Numbered from the stretch's first letter, positions 30,567 to 40,226 are shown. The stretch is 64,000 nucleotides of DNA from JADLBR01 sp964651705 (GCA_964651705.1 CAZYWZ010000017.1:18848-82847); one strand, 5' to 3'. Numbers and translations: made by a program. The notes: generated by a model not told the origin, from the sequence alone.

Positions 30567-33529
30567 GGTAGCTCCTTATCCGTGCCGCGGAGGAAGCGCT
30601 GGAAGAGGAACGACGCGGCGAAGGCGATGACGGCGACCGCGATGAACGCCGCCACGCGATAGAGCTGGTCGAGCCTGGCGAGATCGTGAATGAAGAGCTT
30701 CAGGAGGGCGACGCCCAGAAGGGCGATCGCCGCATACCGGGCGGCGCGAATGCCCCGCGAGATGCCGATCACCAGCAGCGCCAGCGCGAAGAGCGACCAG
30801 GCGATGGTGTAGGACATGTCGCGCGGCAGGTTGCCGCTGAAACTCAGATGCAGCGCCGCACCCGCCGGGGCGAAGTAGTCGGCAATCTCGAGGTTCATCA
30901 GCAAGAACGCCAGGATCGTCCCCATGGCGCCGACGAGCGCCCGGGCATCGATGTTGAGCACCCGCTCCCGGGGAGGCGCCAGGAGCCTCATGCCGGCGAA
31001 GCAGGCCGCCGCGGCGATGCCGTACGTGTAGAGGATCCAATTCAGGATGGGATGCTCGCCCCGTGGGGCATAATCGAAAATCGCGGGATTGAACGTCAGT
31101 CGGACGAAAACCGCGACCAGCAGGGCGATGCCGGTCACGCGCAGGCCCGGATGCGGCAGCCGGTGGAAAAGCCACAGGAGCGCGGCGCCCTCCAGCGCCC
31201 AGCCGATCGTGATCCAGTGCTTCTGAAATTGAAGGGGGAACACCAGGGTGACGAAGAACAGGGCGGCGCCCGCGAACCAGGCCAGGCGGTTGAGCCGGAA
31301 ACCGGCGTCCGCCGGAATCCATCTGAGCAACAGCATCAGGCCGGCCAACAGCGGGAGCGCGAAGAGCATCGCCAAAACCCCGGGGATGTCGTTGGGCCAG
31401 ACGGCGTCGATGCCGCCGCGCAACAGGATGAAGTGCAGCGGCAGCGAGAGCGCGGCCACCGCCCACGGCACCTGGATGTCCAGGACACGGCGGCGCACGG
31501 CGAACGGAAATCCCAGAAAAAGCGCCGCGAAGATCGCGAAACCGGCCAGTGCGGCGCGGTGCTCCCCGCCCCGGAACCAGCCGCTGAACCACGTGTACTC
31601 CACCATCAGGCAGCCGAGGAATGCCGCGAGCGCGAGCATCCCCTGCCGCGAGAGCGCGGTGAGTCCCAGCAGCAAGAGCGCCAGCAGGAACGCCACGCCG
31701 AAGATCTCGCCCGGGTTGGGCGGCCCGAGCTTGAAAATGAGCATGACCAGCAGCGCAAACGGCGTGGCGCCCGAGAGCCCGGGAAGATGGCGGGCCCATG
31801 GCGGCGGCCGGATGCCGTCGGCCGCGGAGCGGGCATCGGCCCGCCGCAACAGCCAGACCGATGCCGCGCAGAAGAGGGAGGCGAAGCCGGCGACCAGCCA
31901 GAGCTCCAGCGTGCCCGCCTGCGCGTGGACGTGCACCGCCGGTGACCGCAGTATGGCCGCACCCAGCGTCAAGAACGTGAGCGCGACGGCGCCAGCCAGC
32001 GCCAGGAGGGTGCCCGAAGTCGCCGCGGCCGCCAGAACGATGAGGTCCAAGAGCAGGACCACCGGCCACATCCACGCTCCCACGTCGTCCATGCTGAGAA
32101 CGGGAACCAGCACGACCACGAGCCCCAGGCAGCAGAGCGCGCCGCTCAAGCCACCGGCGACATATCCGGGCCGCACCCGCCGGAGGGCGAAAGGGAAGCC
32201 GGCGTGCAGCGCGCTCAGCAGCACCACGAAGCCAAGCGCCCAGGGCAGCAGCTCGGTCGTGGCGGCGGCGCCGATCCAAATGGCCGTGGTGGCAAATGCC
32301 GCCACCGCGGCGGCGACATGGGCCCTCGCGACGGCCGGGTCCATGAGCACCAGCGCGAGCGCGGCGATGTCGGCCACCAGCACGAGAGCGAAAATCCAGG
32401 CCGGCCTAGCAGCGGCGCCGGGCAGCGAGATGAAGTAGAGGGCAAAGGCGATCGCCAGCGCGGCCGGGATGAAGGCCGATCCGGTGAGCCACTTGTTCTG
32501 TTCGCCCCGCCTCCGTGCGACGCCGGCGGCCACGGCGAACAGCGCCACGAAGAATGCGCCGACGGTGACGGCGGTGGGCAGCCTGGACACCGAGAAGAAA
32601 GCCTCGGCCCAGCCGATCTGCATGGCCGCCGTGCCCACCGCCGCGAGTAGCGCGAGATAGTGCCACCGGCGGTGCAGCGCCACCGCCAGCAGTCCCATGT
32701 CCAGCAGGGCGATGTAGCCAAAGAGCCCAAGCGGGTTGTCGAAGCCAGAGGAGACCAGGACCGGCGTGAGGAAACCCCCAAAAAACCCCAGTATCGCCAC
32801 CGCCTGCGACGGCAATCGCACCGCCAGGAGAAAGGCGGTTACGGTGATGAGCACCATCACGGCGAAGGTCGGGCCGGTGGAAAAGAACTCGAACCGATAG
32901 AGGGCCTTGCAGGCGAAGGTGACGGAATAGAGGATGACGACGCCCGTGGCGCAGAGCGCCTGACCCGTGATCTCGAAGCGGCGCCGGATCGCGAAAAAGC
33001 CGCCGGCCAGCGCGCCCGCGCCCGCCAAAAAGCCGAAGGCCGCGCGTACCGCAGGCGGTACCCATCCGTGCTCGACCGAGTACTTGAGTCCGAAGACCGC
33101 GCCGAAAAGCGCGGCCAAGCCCGCCAGCCATGCAAAGAGCTTGACTCCCAGGAACTGCTCCCAGTCGAACTCGCGCGCGGTCGCGGCCGGCGGCTCCGCG
33201 GATGCCGAAGAAGGGCGGGTTGCCGGCGGCGCGGCGATGACCGGTGGTGCCGGAGGTGGGGCCGCTAGCTTGGGCGGCGGCGCGTGCGGCGCCGCGGCTG
33301 GTTCGGGCTCAGGGACCGGGACGGGCTCCGGGGCAGGGAGGCCCGCCCTGGGCGGAATCGACGCACCATGGCGCTCCAGATCCCCGATGCGGGATTCCAG
33401 GCGGGAAATTCGCCACAGCAATTCATCGTTGCCCCTTCTCGCGCGCGCGGCGGTCACCATCGCGGCGATCGGCAACACGATGATGAGAACGATCAGGGTG
33501 ATCCCAACCAAAACCGCCACACCGTCCAT
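30563..33529 (-). CDS. DUF2339 family polytopic membrane protein
   Basis: About 988 residues with 25-30 predicted helices. The N-terminus has one helix (VLVGITLIVLIIVLPIAAMV), a short coiled coil (LLWRISRLESRIGDLERHG) and a Pro/Ala-rich linker of ~70 residues. The DUF2339 core then begins with FDWEQFLGVKLFAWLAGLAA and LFGAVFGLKYSVEHGWVPP. The function of the family is unknown; it is widespread in Gram-negatives with DUF3999. The start is placed at ATG 33529 (MDGVAVLVG); the open extension to 33604 lacks support. Divergent from the metallophosphoesterase gene. Confidence 0.85.
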   Translation of the reverse strand: MDGVAVLVGITLIVLIIVLPIAAMVTAARARRGNDELLWRISRLESRIGDLERHGASIPPRAGLPAPEPVPVPEPEPAAAPHAPPPKLAAPPPAPPVIAAPPATRPSSASAEPPAATAREFDWEQFLGVKLFAWLAGLAALFGAVFGLKYSVEHGWVPPAVRAAFGFLAGAGALAGGFFAIRRRFEITGQALCATGVVILYSVTFACKALYRFEFFSTGPTFAVMVLITVTAFLLAVRLPSQAVAILGFFGGFLTPVLVSSGFDNPLGLFGYIALLDMGLLAVALHRRWHYLALLAAVGTAAMQIGWAEAFFSVSRLPTAVTVGAFFVALFAVAAGVARRRGEQNKWLTGSAFIPAALAIAFALYFISLPGAAARPAWIFALVLVADIAALALVLMDPAVARAHVAAAVAAFATTAIWIGAAATTELLPWALGFVVLLSALHAGFPFALRRVRPGYVAGGLSGALCCLGLVVVLVPVLSMDDVGAWMWPVVLLLDLIVLAAAATSGTLLALAGAVALTFLTLGAAILRSPAVHVHAQAGTLELWLVAGFASLFCAASVWLLRRADARSAADGIRPPPWARHLPGLSGATPFALLVMLIFKLGPPNPGEIFGVAFLLALLLLGLTALSRQGMLALAAFLGCLMVEYTWFSGWFRGGEHRAALAGFAIFAALFLGFPFAVRRRVLDIQVPWAVAALSLPLHFILLRGGIDAVWPNDIPGVLAMLFALPLLAGLMLLLRWIPADAGFRLNRLAWFAGAALFFVTLVFPLQFQKHWITIGWALEGAALLWLFHRLPHPGLRVTGIALLVAVFVRLTFNPAIFDYAPRGEHPILNWILYTYGIAAAACFAGMRLLAPPRERVLNIDARALVGAMGTILAFLLMNLEIADYFAPAGAALHLSFSGNLPRDMSYTIAWSLFALALLVIGISRGIRAARYAAIALLGVALLKLFIHDLARLDQLYRVAAFIAVAVIAFAASFLFQRFLRGTDKELP

Positions 33530-33672
33530 CCCCTGATGTTCCCAGAGTTCCGTCCCCGCACAAGCCCCGACAAGCATGCGCCGCACCGCCGACTGCTGAC
33601 GCAAAATGGCATAGAAACGGCGGAGATCGATGGGCTGTGCTCACGCGAAAGGCGTGCCATAATCAGCGCCCG

Positions 33673-34527
33673 ATGAGTGATCACAGCCAGGTGACCCGGC
33701 GAGGGTTTCTTCGCGCACTGATGACAGCGCCCCTCATCGGGGCAGGGGTCGGCCTGTACACGTGGCGATTCGAGCCGCACTGGCTTGAGGTGGTCGAGCG
33801 CCGCCTGCCGATCGCGGGTCTGCCAGATCGTCTCGTCGGGACCCGGCTTGCGCAGCTGAGCGATCTGCACGTGGGGCCGCGGGTGGACGACGCGTACATC
33901 CTTCAGGCGTTCGATAGGGCGAGGGAGTTATCGCCAGAGATCATCGTGTACACGGGCGATTTTCGAAGCCACGAGGACGACGATTTCGCGCGCGCGCGCC
34001 GCGTATTCCCTCGGTTGGCCTTGGGCGCCCGCGCCACCTTTGGCATCTTGGGGAATCATGATTATGGGCCGCGCTGGGCCAATGCCCGGATTGCTGGCCG
34101 CGTCGCCGACATGGCCCGCGAGGCGGGTGTGCGCGTGCTCCGCAATGAGGTCGCCGAGGTGGATGGCCTCCAGATCGCCGGCCTGGATGACATGTGGGCC
34201 GGGCGCTTCGATCTGAAGCGAACGCTCGGTGCGCTCGACCCGCGCCGCCCGTCGTTGGCGCTCAGCCATAACCCCGACACCGCCGACCAGCCGGGGTGGC
34301 ACACTTATTCCGGCTGGATCCTCGCGGGGCATACCCACGGCGGACAATGCAAGCCCCCGTTTCTCCCGCCCCCGCTCCTGCCGGTCCAAAATCGCCGCTA
34401 CAGCGCGGGCGCGTTCGCTCTCTCCGGTGGACGTCGCATGTACATCAACCGCGGCATCGGGCACCTCATCCGCGTCCGCTTCAACGTCCGACCTGAGATC
34501 ACGCTCTTTCGCCTCGAGCGGGCGTGA
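33673..34527 (+). CDS. Calcineurin-like metallophosphoesterase with Tat-type signal
   Basis: 284 residues. The N-terminus QVTRRGFLRALMTAPLIGAG carries a twin-arginine motif and a hydrophobic segment, so it is exported folded and probably stays anchored. All metal motifs are present: LAQLSDLHVG, IVYTGDF, FGILGNHDYG and WILAGHTHGGQ. The overall layout is that of the YaeI/YkuE/LpxG group, which cleaves phosphodiester or pyrophosphate bonds in lipids. The substrate here is unknown; a membrane lipid is plausible because of the anchor. ATG 33673 is chosen over the extension to 33637 because it begins the Tat signal. Confidence 0.85.
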   Translation: MSDHSQVTRRGFLRALMTAPLIGAGVGLYTWRFEPHWLEVVERRLPIAGLPDRLVGTRLAQLSDLHVGPRVDDAYILQAFDRARELSPEIIVYTGDFRSHEDDDFARARRVFPRLALGARATFGILGNHDYGPRWANARIAGRVADMAREAGVRVLRNEVAEVDGLQIAGLDDMWAGRFDLKRTLGALDPRRPSLALSHNPDTADQPGWHTYSGWILAGHTHGGQCKPPFLPPPLLPVQNRRYSAGAFALSGGRRMYINRGIGHLIRVRFNVRPEITLFRLERA

Positions 34528-34548
34528 GCCCCTCGCTACCGGAATTCG

Positions 34549-34950
34549 TCACCGTATCGCCGGCGGAAACAGGGCGGCCGTGCCATTGAAGTGGCTGTTA
34601 CGGGGAATATGGATGTGTTCCCCTCTCTCCAGGATCTCCATATCGTTCGGTTGCATTCCAGGATCACCCAGCTCTTCTTCTTGGGAAGAACCCGGACACC
34701 CATGGCATAGAGAATATCCCGATGGACGAACATCCCCATCGGGTGATACCCACGCAGTCCCGAGATCCTCGTCCAGCTCGCACCCCTGTCTTTCGACTCG
34801 TGATAGAACACCTTGTTCGCGGTTGTCCCGCCGCCGAAAATATCGCGCGAGGCGAGATAGGTCCCGCTCGGCAAAATGACGACGGAGGGACTACCGATGT
34901 ATTCGTTCTGACAATCGCCGCCCTCGAGCCACGCGGCGCGCGTCAGCCCG
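34549..34950 (-). pseudogene. Remnant of a BNR-repeat/sialidase-like gene, frameshifted
   Basis: On the minus strand the residues RAAWLEGGDCQNEYIGSPSV lead into VVILPSGTYLASRDIFGGGT, KVFYHESKDRGASWTRIS (an Asp-box, SxDxGxxW) and MGMFVHRDILYAMGV, the N-terminal blade pattern of sialidase-like propellers. The frame then shifts around 34680 and continues as GDPGMQPNDMEI and NSHFNGTAALFPPAIR to a stop at 34549. Only about 130 of several hundred expected residues remain. Upstream it abuts a fragment of another gene on the opposite strand at about 34950, which marks a deletion or recombination scar. Confidence 0.6.
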
Positions 34951-35178
34951 CACTCGGTGGACGCGATGGTCCGCGTGGGATGGGACGCGCATGAGACTGG
35001 CCCCGGCGAATATCACTTTGAAAAGATGGACACAGTCTTCGAGCGCTGCCTGAAATATGGGCATAAGCTCAACATCGGCTGCTTTGTGACGAGCAACGCG
35101 GGCACGACGCAGACGAACGATGGCGCCTCGTGCTGTTATCCAACCTACGTGCACGAGGCCATGCAGCGGAGCGATCAA
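34951..35178 (+). pseudogene. Fragment of a glycosidase-like gene
   Basis: About 70 residues on the plus strand look native: MVRVGWDAHETGPGEYHFEK, then MDTVFERCLKYGHKLNIGC and YPTYVHEAMQ. This is the N-terminal barrel pattern of GH42-like or DUF4832-type proteins (R-x-x-W...E-P-G-x-Y-x-F, then G-x-K-L-N-I). It has no start region and no continuation after 35170, where the antisense DUF192 gene ends. It is therefore a dead internal piece, joined to the BNR remnant. Confidence 0.5.
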
Positions 35179-35583
35179 TCAGCCGGCGACCTCCGTGGGC
35201 CGGATCTCGAGCCGGTCGCCCAGGGCGCACCCCGCCCGCGCCAGGGTCCCCGCTGGCAACTCCAAGACCGATCGCGCGGCCCACACCGGGCCCGCCATCT
35301 TCCACGGCCGCAGATCGTGCACGATGCCGACCACGCGCAGATCGCGCGACAGGAACAGGGCGTCGATCGCGAAACGCATGAAGAACATGTGGATGGAGTT
35401 CGTCGGGCGGATCCAGAGGCCCTCCCCATCCCCCAGCCCTTCGCGGCCGAGCAAGCCCCTCATCCGCGCCCAAGGGTCGGCGGCGAGCCCGATGCGGTCC
35501 CCCAGGGTGGTGCCCCGCGTCAGGTCCACGGCCAGCAGCGGTCTTGGTCCCACGATTTTCCCCTCCTCCCCGCCCGGGCCCAT
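35179..35583 (-). CDS. DUF192 family protein
   Basis: 134 residues. Shows the DUF192 core: ADPWARMRGLLGREGLGDGE, GLWIRPTNSIHMFFMRFAID, FLSRDLRVVGIVHDLRPWK and the end LELPAGTLARAGCALGDRL. The family forms a small beta barrel; its function is uncertain. No signal peptide is present, unlike many members. The start overlaps the TadC stop by one base (TGATG), making it the last gene of the Tad pilus operon. Genes of this family often trail Tad or type II secretion genes. Confidence 0.85.
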   Translation of the reverse strand: MGPGGEEGKIVGPRPLLAVDLTRGTTLGDRIGLAADPWARMRGLLGREGLGDGEGLWIRPTNSIHMFFMRFAIDALFLSRDLRVVGIVHDLRPWKMAGPVWAARSVLELPAGTLARAGCALGDRLEIRPTEVAG

Positions 35584-36509
35584 CACTGGGTGACGATGTT
35601 GTCTTGGATCAAGATCAGGGCCGGCCCGAGGATCACCACGAAAAGCGCGGGGAATATGAAAAACACCAGTGGGATCATCATCTTGACCGGCGCCTTCATC
35701 GCCTTCTCCTCGGCCCGCTGGCGCCGCTTGACGCGCATCGCCTCCGACTGCACCCGGAGGACGTCGGTCAGGCTGCCGCCCAGATTGGAGATGAACGACA
35801 CCGCCGCCACGAAGCTCTTCAGGTCCTCGACCCCCGTCCGGTCGCCGAGGTCGCCGAGCGCCTGGTCCCGTGGCTTGCCCAGCCGTATCTCCGTCAGCGT
35901 CCGGGAGAACTCCTCGGCCAGCGGCCCGTGCGATCGCTCGGTGACGGCGGCGATCGCGCCGTCGAAGCCCATCCCCGCCTCCACGCTGATCCCGAGCAGG
36001 TCGTAGGCAAATGGCAACGACTTGACGATCTGCTCCTTGCGGCGTTTCGCGCGGATCCGGAGCAGGATGCTGGGAAGGCGCAGCCCGATCAGGCCGCCCA
36101 CGACGACGGCCGCCAGCTTGAACGCGAATGACATCGGGCTCGCCAGATAGGCGACCCAGATCACGGTCGGGATCGTCAGGAAGAGGATCCAGCTGAATCC
36201 CGCCAGCTGCGCCCCGCTCAGCAGATTGGTGAGCCCCGCCTCGGCCAACAGCTTCGCCGAATCCTGCGTGATGGTCGCGGGCGTGTACCTCCCAAAGATG
36301 CCGGAGAACGTGTCCGCCATCGGCATCAGGACGCGCTCGAAAAAGCTCCGCTCCAGCTCCTGCTCGTCGCGCACCACGGCCCCGCGGTGCACCTTCCTGA
36401 CCCGCTCCGCCACCGAGACGGTCTTCGCCGCCGGGGCAAACATCGCCCGGAACACGAGGAAGAGGCACAGCCAGAAGCAGACGCCCGCGATGATCAGCGT
36501 GGTTTCCAT
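35583..36509 (-). CDS. tadC: Tad pilus inner-membrane platform protein TadC (GspF family)
   Basis: 308 residues. One N-terminal helix (TLIIAGVCFWLCLFLVF), further helices around 90-140, the T2SSF domain (LPFAYDLLGISVEAGMGFDG through SLTDVLRVQSEAMRVKRRQR) and a last helix (MMIPLVFFIFPALFVVILG). Paired with TadB it forms the platform that the TadA ATPase drives to assemble Flp pili. It starts next to the TadB stop, and its own stop overlaps the DUF192 gene. Confidence 0.9.
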   Translation of the reverse strand: METTLIIAGVCFWLCLFLVFRAMFAPAAKTVSVAERVRKVHRGAVVRDEQELERSFFERVLMPMADTFSGIFGRYTPATITQDSAKLLAEAGLTNLLSGAQLAGFSWILFLTIPTVIWVAYLASPMSFAFKLAAVVVGGLIGLRLPSILLRIRAKRRKEQIVKSLPFAYDLLGISVEAGMGFDGAIAAVTERSHGPLAEEFSRTLTEIRLGKPRDQALGDLGDRTGVEDLKSFVAAVSFISNLGGSLTDVLRVQSEAMRVKRRQRAEEKAMKAPVKMMIPLVFFIFPALFVVILGPALILIQDNIVTQ

Positions 36510-37507
36510 CAGACGTCAATGGTGATGATCTTACGGATCATCAGCACGCCGATGAGCTGCATCGTCGCGCCGACGCCCAGCAATAAACGCCCCTTCTCGG
36601 TCGAAAACAGTAGCCCGATGTAATCGGGGTTCATCCCATAGAGCACGAAGCCAAGGCCGATCGGCAGCAGCCCGACGATCCAGCCGGACAGCGCCCCCTG
36701 CGCCGTGAGCACCCGGATCTGCCCCTGCAGCTTGACCCGCTCGCGGATCGTGGCCGCCACCTTTTCCATCACCTCGGCCAGGTTGCCGCCGATGTTCTTC
36801 TGGATCAGGAAGGCCGTGGCGGTGATGTCCAGATCCGGGCTGGGGACCCGCTGCACCAGATTCTGGAATGCCGCCTCGACCGGCAGGCCCAGGTTGGTCT
36901 CCTGGATCAGCAGCTTGAACTCCGAGGCGATCGGTTCCGGCGACTCTTTGATCGCGTGATTCACGGCCTGCAGGAAGGTCTGCCCGGCGCGGAGGGCGTT
37001 CACCAGGAGGACGAGGAATTCCGCCAGCTGGTTATTGAACTTGTCGATGCGGGCGCGGGACCGGGACTTCACGATGAGCGGCGGGACCAGGAGGGCGACC
37101 ACCGCCAAGAATGCGCCGATCATGATGTTGCGGAAGACGAACCCGAAGAGGAGCAGGGGGGCGACGATGAGCAGGAGCCGCATGAGGAGGTACTCGGAGC
37201 AGCGCATCGGGATGTCCGCCTCGGCCAGCGAGCGATCCAGCCGCTCGACGTAGGAGGCGCCCGTGACCCTCGCGATCACCCGGGAGATATCGATGCGCTG
37301 CTTGGCCTCTTCCTCCTTGATCAGTTTCTCCCATTCCGGGGCGACCTCCTTCTGCGTGGCCGCGCGCTCCTTCTGGAGCTGGATCAGGCGCTTCTTGACG
37401 CTGTCGTCCCCGCCGGTGAAGGAGGCCTGGATGGTGAACAGGAAGATCGCGGCCCCCGCGAAGAGCAGCAGGCCGATGATCCACAGGTTCAGGTCGATGC
37501 CCATCAT
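36509..37507 (-). CDS. tadB: Tad pilus inner-membrane platform protein TadB (GspF family)
   Basis: 332 residues: N-terminal helix (LWIIGLLLFAGAAIFLF), a cytoplasmic region, two helices around 110-150, the T2SSF domain (EFLVLLVNALRAGQTFLQAV through GGNLAEVMEKVAATIRERV), and a C-terminal helix pair. It is the partner of TadC and is encoded between TadA and TadC in the usual order. The start codon lies five bases beyond the TadA stop; a doubled ATG (MM) makes the exact first codon uncertain by three bases. Confidence 0.9.
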   Translation of the reverse strand: MMGIDLNLWIIGLLLFAGAAIFLFTIQASFTGGDDSVKKRLIQLQKERAATQKEVAPEWEKLIKEEEAKQRIDISRVIARVTGASYVERLDRSLAEADIPMRCSEYLLMRLLLIVAPLLLFGFVFRNIMIGAFLAVVALLVPPLIVKSRSRARIDKFNNQLAEFLVLLVNALRAGQTFLQAVNHAIKESPEPIASEFKLLIQETNLGLPVEAAFQNLVQRVPSPDLDITATAFLIQKNIGGNLAEVMEKVAATIRERVKLQGQIRVLTAQGALSGWIVGLLPIGLGFVLYGMNPDYIGLLFSTEKGRLLLGVGATMQLIGVLMIRKIITIDV

Positions 37508-37511
37508 GCGG

Positions 37512-38906
37512 TCAGATCTCCATGGCGCTCTGGAACACGTCGGTGGGCACGGGCGAGCCCATGCGCTTGAACTTGTCGAGATGCCGCGAGATGATCCCGG
37601 TCCCCTTCATCTCGCCATAGATCCGGCCCTCCGCGGTGACCCCCTTGGCCTCGAAGCGGAAGAGCTCCTGCATGGTGATGGTCTGTCCCTCCATCCCCTG
37701 GATCTCGCTCACGCTGGTGACGCGGCGGCTGCCGTCGGCCAGGCGGGTGGTCTGCACGACGTAATCGATGGCGGCGGCGATCTGCTCGCGGATGGCGCGC
37801 TGGGGCAGGTCCATGCCGGCCATCATCACCAGCGTCTCGGCGCGGGCCAGGCAATCGCGCGGGGTGTTGGCGTGCAGCGTGGTCATCGAGCCGTCGTGGC
37901 CGGTGTTCATCGCCTGCAGCATGTCGAGGGCCTCTCCCCCGCGGCACTCCCCCACGATGATGCGGTCCGGGCGCATGCGCAGGGAGTTACGGACGAGGTC
38001 CCGGATGGTGACCTCTCCCTTGCCCTCGATGTTCTTTGGGCGGCTCTCCAGCCGCACCACGTGCTCCTGCTGCAGCCGCAGCTCCGCGGCGTCCTCGATG
38101 GTGACGATGCGCTCGTTGTTCGGGATGAAGGAGGAGAGGATGTTGAGCATCGTCGTCTTGCCCGAGCCGGTGCCGCCGGAGATCAGCACGTTCATCTTGG
38201 CGCGGACCGCCGCCGCGAGGAACAGGGCCATGCCCTGAGAGAGGCTCTTGAAGCGCAGGAGGTCCTCGATCCGGAGGGGATCGGCGCGGAATTTGCGTAT
38301 GGTGATGGTGGGGCCGTTGAGGGTCAGGGGCGGGATGATCGCGTTGACGCGGGAGCCGTCCGGAAGGCGCGCGTCCACCATGGGGCTGGCCTCGTCGATG
38401 CGCCGGCCGAGGGGCGAGATGATCTTATCGATGACGCGCCGGACGTGCGCGTCATCCATGAACTTCACGTCGGAGAACTCCACCTTGCCGGCCCGCTCGA
38501 CATAGACGCTGAAGGGCCCATTCACCATGATGTCCATGATGTCTTCGTCCCGCAGGAGCGGCTCCAGCGGGCCGAACCCGACCATCTCGTCGACGATCTC
38601 GGTCAGGAGCCGGGCGCGCAGGTGGCGCCCGATCGGGATGCGCTCGGAGCGCAGGCGCTCGTCGACCAGTTCCTCGATGCGGGCCCTGAGGAATTGCTCG
38701 TTGCCCGGTTGGAGCAGGCGCGGGTCGATGTTCTGTATGAGGTGGGGGAGGACCTGCTCCTTGAACTTGAGACAGAATTCGTAGGAGGGGTCGCGGACGG
38801 TTGCCTTGGGGCCTCGCGGGTCGGCGGGCGCGGCGGGAGGGCGGGCCGGCCCGGCTCCCTGGCCGCGGGCCTGCTGGTGCATCTGGGCTGGGTTGACAAG
38901 TGCCAC
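37512..38906 (-). CDS. tadA: Tad pilus assembly/retraction ATPase TadA (CpaF)
   Basis: 464 residues. A Pro/Ala-rich start, then the CpaF N-terminal domain (LLTEIVDEMVGFGPLEPLL, then DIMVNGPFSVYVERAGKV). The secretion ATPase core has Walker A ISGGTGSGKTTMLNIL, the Asp box RIVTIEDAAELRLQ, Walker B PDRIIVGECRGGEA and the His box GSMTTLHANTPRDCL. It powers Flp pilus extension, and in Caulobacter CpaF also retraction. GTG 38906 has GGGGAG eight bases upstream. Third from the end of the Tad operon. Confidence 0.95.
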   Translation of the reverse strand: MALVNPAQMHQQARGQGAGPARPPAAPADPRGPKATVRDPSYEFCLKFKEQVLPHLIQNIDPRLLQPGNEQFLRARIEELVDERLRSERIPIGRHLRARLLTEIVDEMVGFGPLEPLLRDEDIMDIMVNGPFSVYVERAGKVEFSDVKFMDDAHVRRVIDKIISPLGRRIDEASPMVDARLPDGSRVNAIIPPLTLNGPTITIRKFRADPLRIEDLLRFKSLSQGMALFLAAAVRAKMNVLISGGTGSGKTTMLNILSSFIPNNERIVTIEDAAELRLQQEHVVRLESRPKNIEGKGEVTIRDLVRNSLRMRPDRIIVGECRGGEALDMLQAMNTGHDGSMTTLHANTPRDCLARAETLVMMAGMDLPQRAIREQIAAAIDYVVQTTRLADGSRRVTSVSEIQGMEGQTITMQELFRFEAKGVTAEGRIYGEMKGTGIISRHLDKFKRMGSPVPTDVFQSAMEI

Positions 38907-38985
38907 CGCGTGCTCCCCGTGCGGGAAAGTTATCCCCGCACCCTCCCGTGTGCAAGACCTGCGTGGCTAGGCCGGTGCCGGTGTC

Positions 38986-40218
38986 TCATCGCTGTCCCCA
39001 TCGGGCACCCCCGGATGGCGCCGGCGGCGCTTTGCCGAGCCGCCCGGAGGTCTTCTTCGCCTCTTCCTTTTTTCGATGCGTGTCGGCCCAGCGGTTGAAG
39101 GTGAGCTCGGCGACCTTCGTCAGCACGACGGCCAGCGGCTGCTTCGGGTCACTGATCGTGAGGGGCTTGCCGCTGTTGATCGAGTAGGTCGCCGGCTCCG
39201 GGTTGGAGGGCAGGTAGGCCGCGACCGGGTGCTCCAGGATCGACTCGATCTCCCCGTCCGAGATCTCGGCGCCGACCTCGGCGGAGTTGACCAGGACCTT
39301 GATCTTCTCCGGCGCCACGTCCCACTCCCCGAGGCGCTTGATGAACTGCTGCGTGGCCAGGAGCCGGACGACGTCGCGGGTGGTCAGGACGAAGGCGAGA
39401 TCGGACTCGGAGAGGGAGGCCTCGGTGGCGGGGGCGTCTGGCCGCCCCGTGTCGATGATCACGTAGTCCGAGATCTGGCGCAGGTTTGCCGCCACGTCGC
39501 GGGCCAACGGCTTGGTCAATTCGGCGATGTCAAACTCCTGGGATGGCGAGGCGAGGAAACGGAGCCCGAGGGGGTGCTCCGCCGTCAGGGTCTCGAGAAA
39601 TTCCGCGTCGATCTGCTCCCCGGCGTTGAGCAGGTCGGCGATGGTATTTCGCGGGACGGCGTCGAGGACGACGGAGAAGTCGTTCGGGTGGCCGCTGAAG
39701 TCGACCAGCGTGACGCTGGTGCTCCACTGCGCGAGGCAGGCGGCGAGGTTGGAGGCCACGAGGGTCTTGCCGACGCCGCCGCGGGCCGAGGCGACCGTCA
39801 CCAGATAGCTGCCCTCCGCCGCGGTCCGGCGCGCCGTCTCCGTCGAGGGGACCGCCTGGAGGCACTGTTCGGTGGCCTGGCGGATGGACTCGGCGTCGAG
39901 CGGCGGCGTGAGGACGTTGCGCAGCCCGAGCTGGAGGATGCGCTGCCAGACGTCGGCGCGCTCGTCCCCATCGAGGGTCAGGACGAACTGGAGCGAGGGT
40001 TTCCGCGCGACGAGGTTGGCGACGAGGTCGAGGCCGCTCATGTCGGGCAGATTCACCCGGACAAAGGCGATGTCGCACCGGGCGGAGGCCAGCATGAATA
40101 GGGCCTCCTGCCCCGTGCGAGACTCGCTGACGATCTGGTGCGCGCCCAGGGAAGCCACGGCATCCCGGATCTGTGCGCACTGGAGCTCGTCGTCGTTGAC
40201 GAGGGAGATCGCGGCCAT
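38986..40218 (-). CDS. tadZ: Tad pilus localisation protein TadZ/CpaE (receiver-like + ParA/MinD-like ATPase)
   Basis: About 410 residues. N-terminal receiver-like domain (ISLVNDDELQCAQIRDAVAS, FVRVNLPDMSGLDLVANL), then a deviant-Walker ATPase (TVASARGGVGKTLVASNLAA, with signature Lys; VTLVDFSGHPNDFS as A'; DYVIIDTGRPD as B). This is the CpaE/TadZ layout that places the pilus machine at a cell pole. The usual DxD in A' is FSGHPND here. ATG 40218 is preferred; GTG 40227, overlapping the secretin stop, is equally open. Confidence 0.88.
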   Translation of the reverse strand: MAAISLVNDDELQCAQIRDAVASLGAHQIVSESRTGQEALFMLASARCDIAFVRVNLPDMSGLDLVANLVARKPSLQFVLTLDGDERADVWQRILQLGLRNVLTPPLDAESIRQATEQCLQAVPSTETARRTAAEGSYLVTVASARGGVGKTLVASNLAACLAQWSTSVTLVDFSGHPNDFSVVLDAVPRNTIADLLNAGEQIDAEFLETLTAEHPLGLRFLASPSQEFDIAELTKPLARDVAANLRQISDYVIIDTGRPDAPATEASLSESDLAFVLTTRDVVRLLATQQFIKRLGEWDVAPEKIKVLVNSAEVGAEISDGEIESILEHPVAAYLPSNPEPATYSINSGKPLTISDPKQPLAVVLTKVAELTFNRWADTHRKKEEAKKTSGRLGKAPPAPSGGARWGQR

Positions 40219-40226
40219 CGGCGTCA

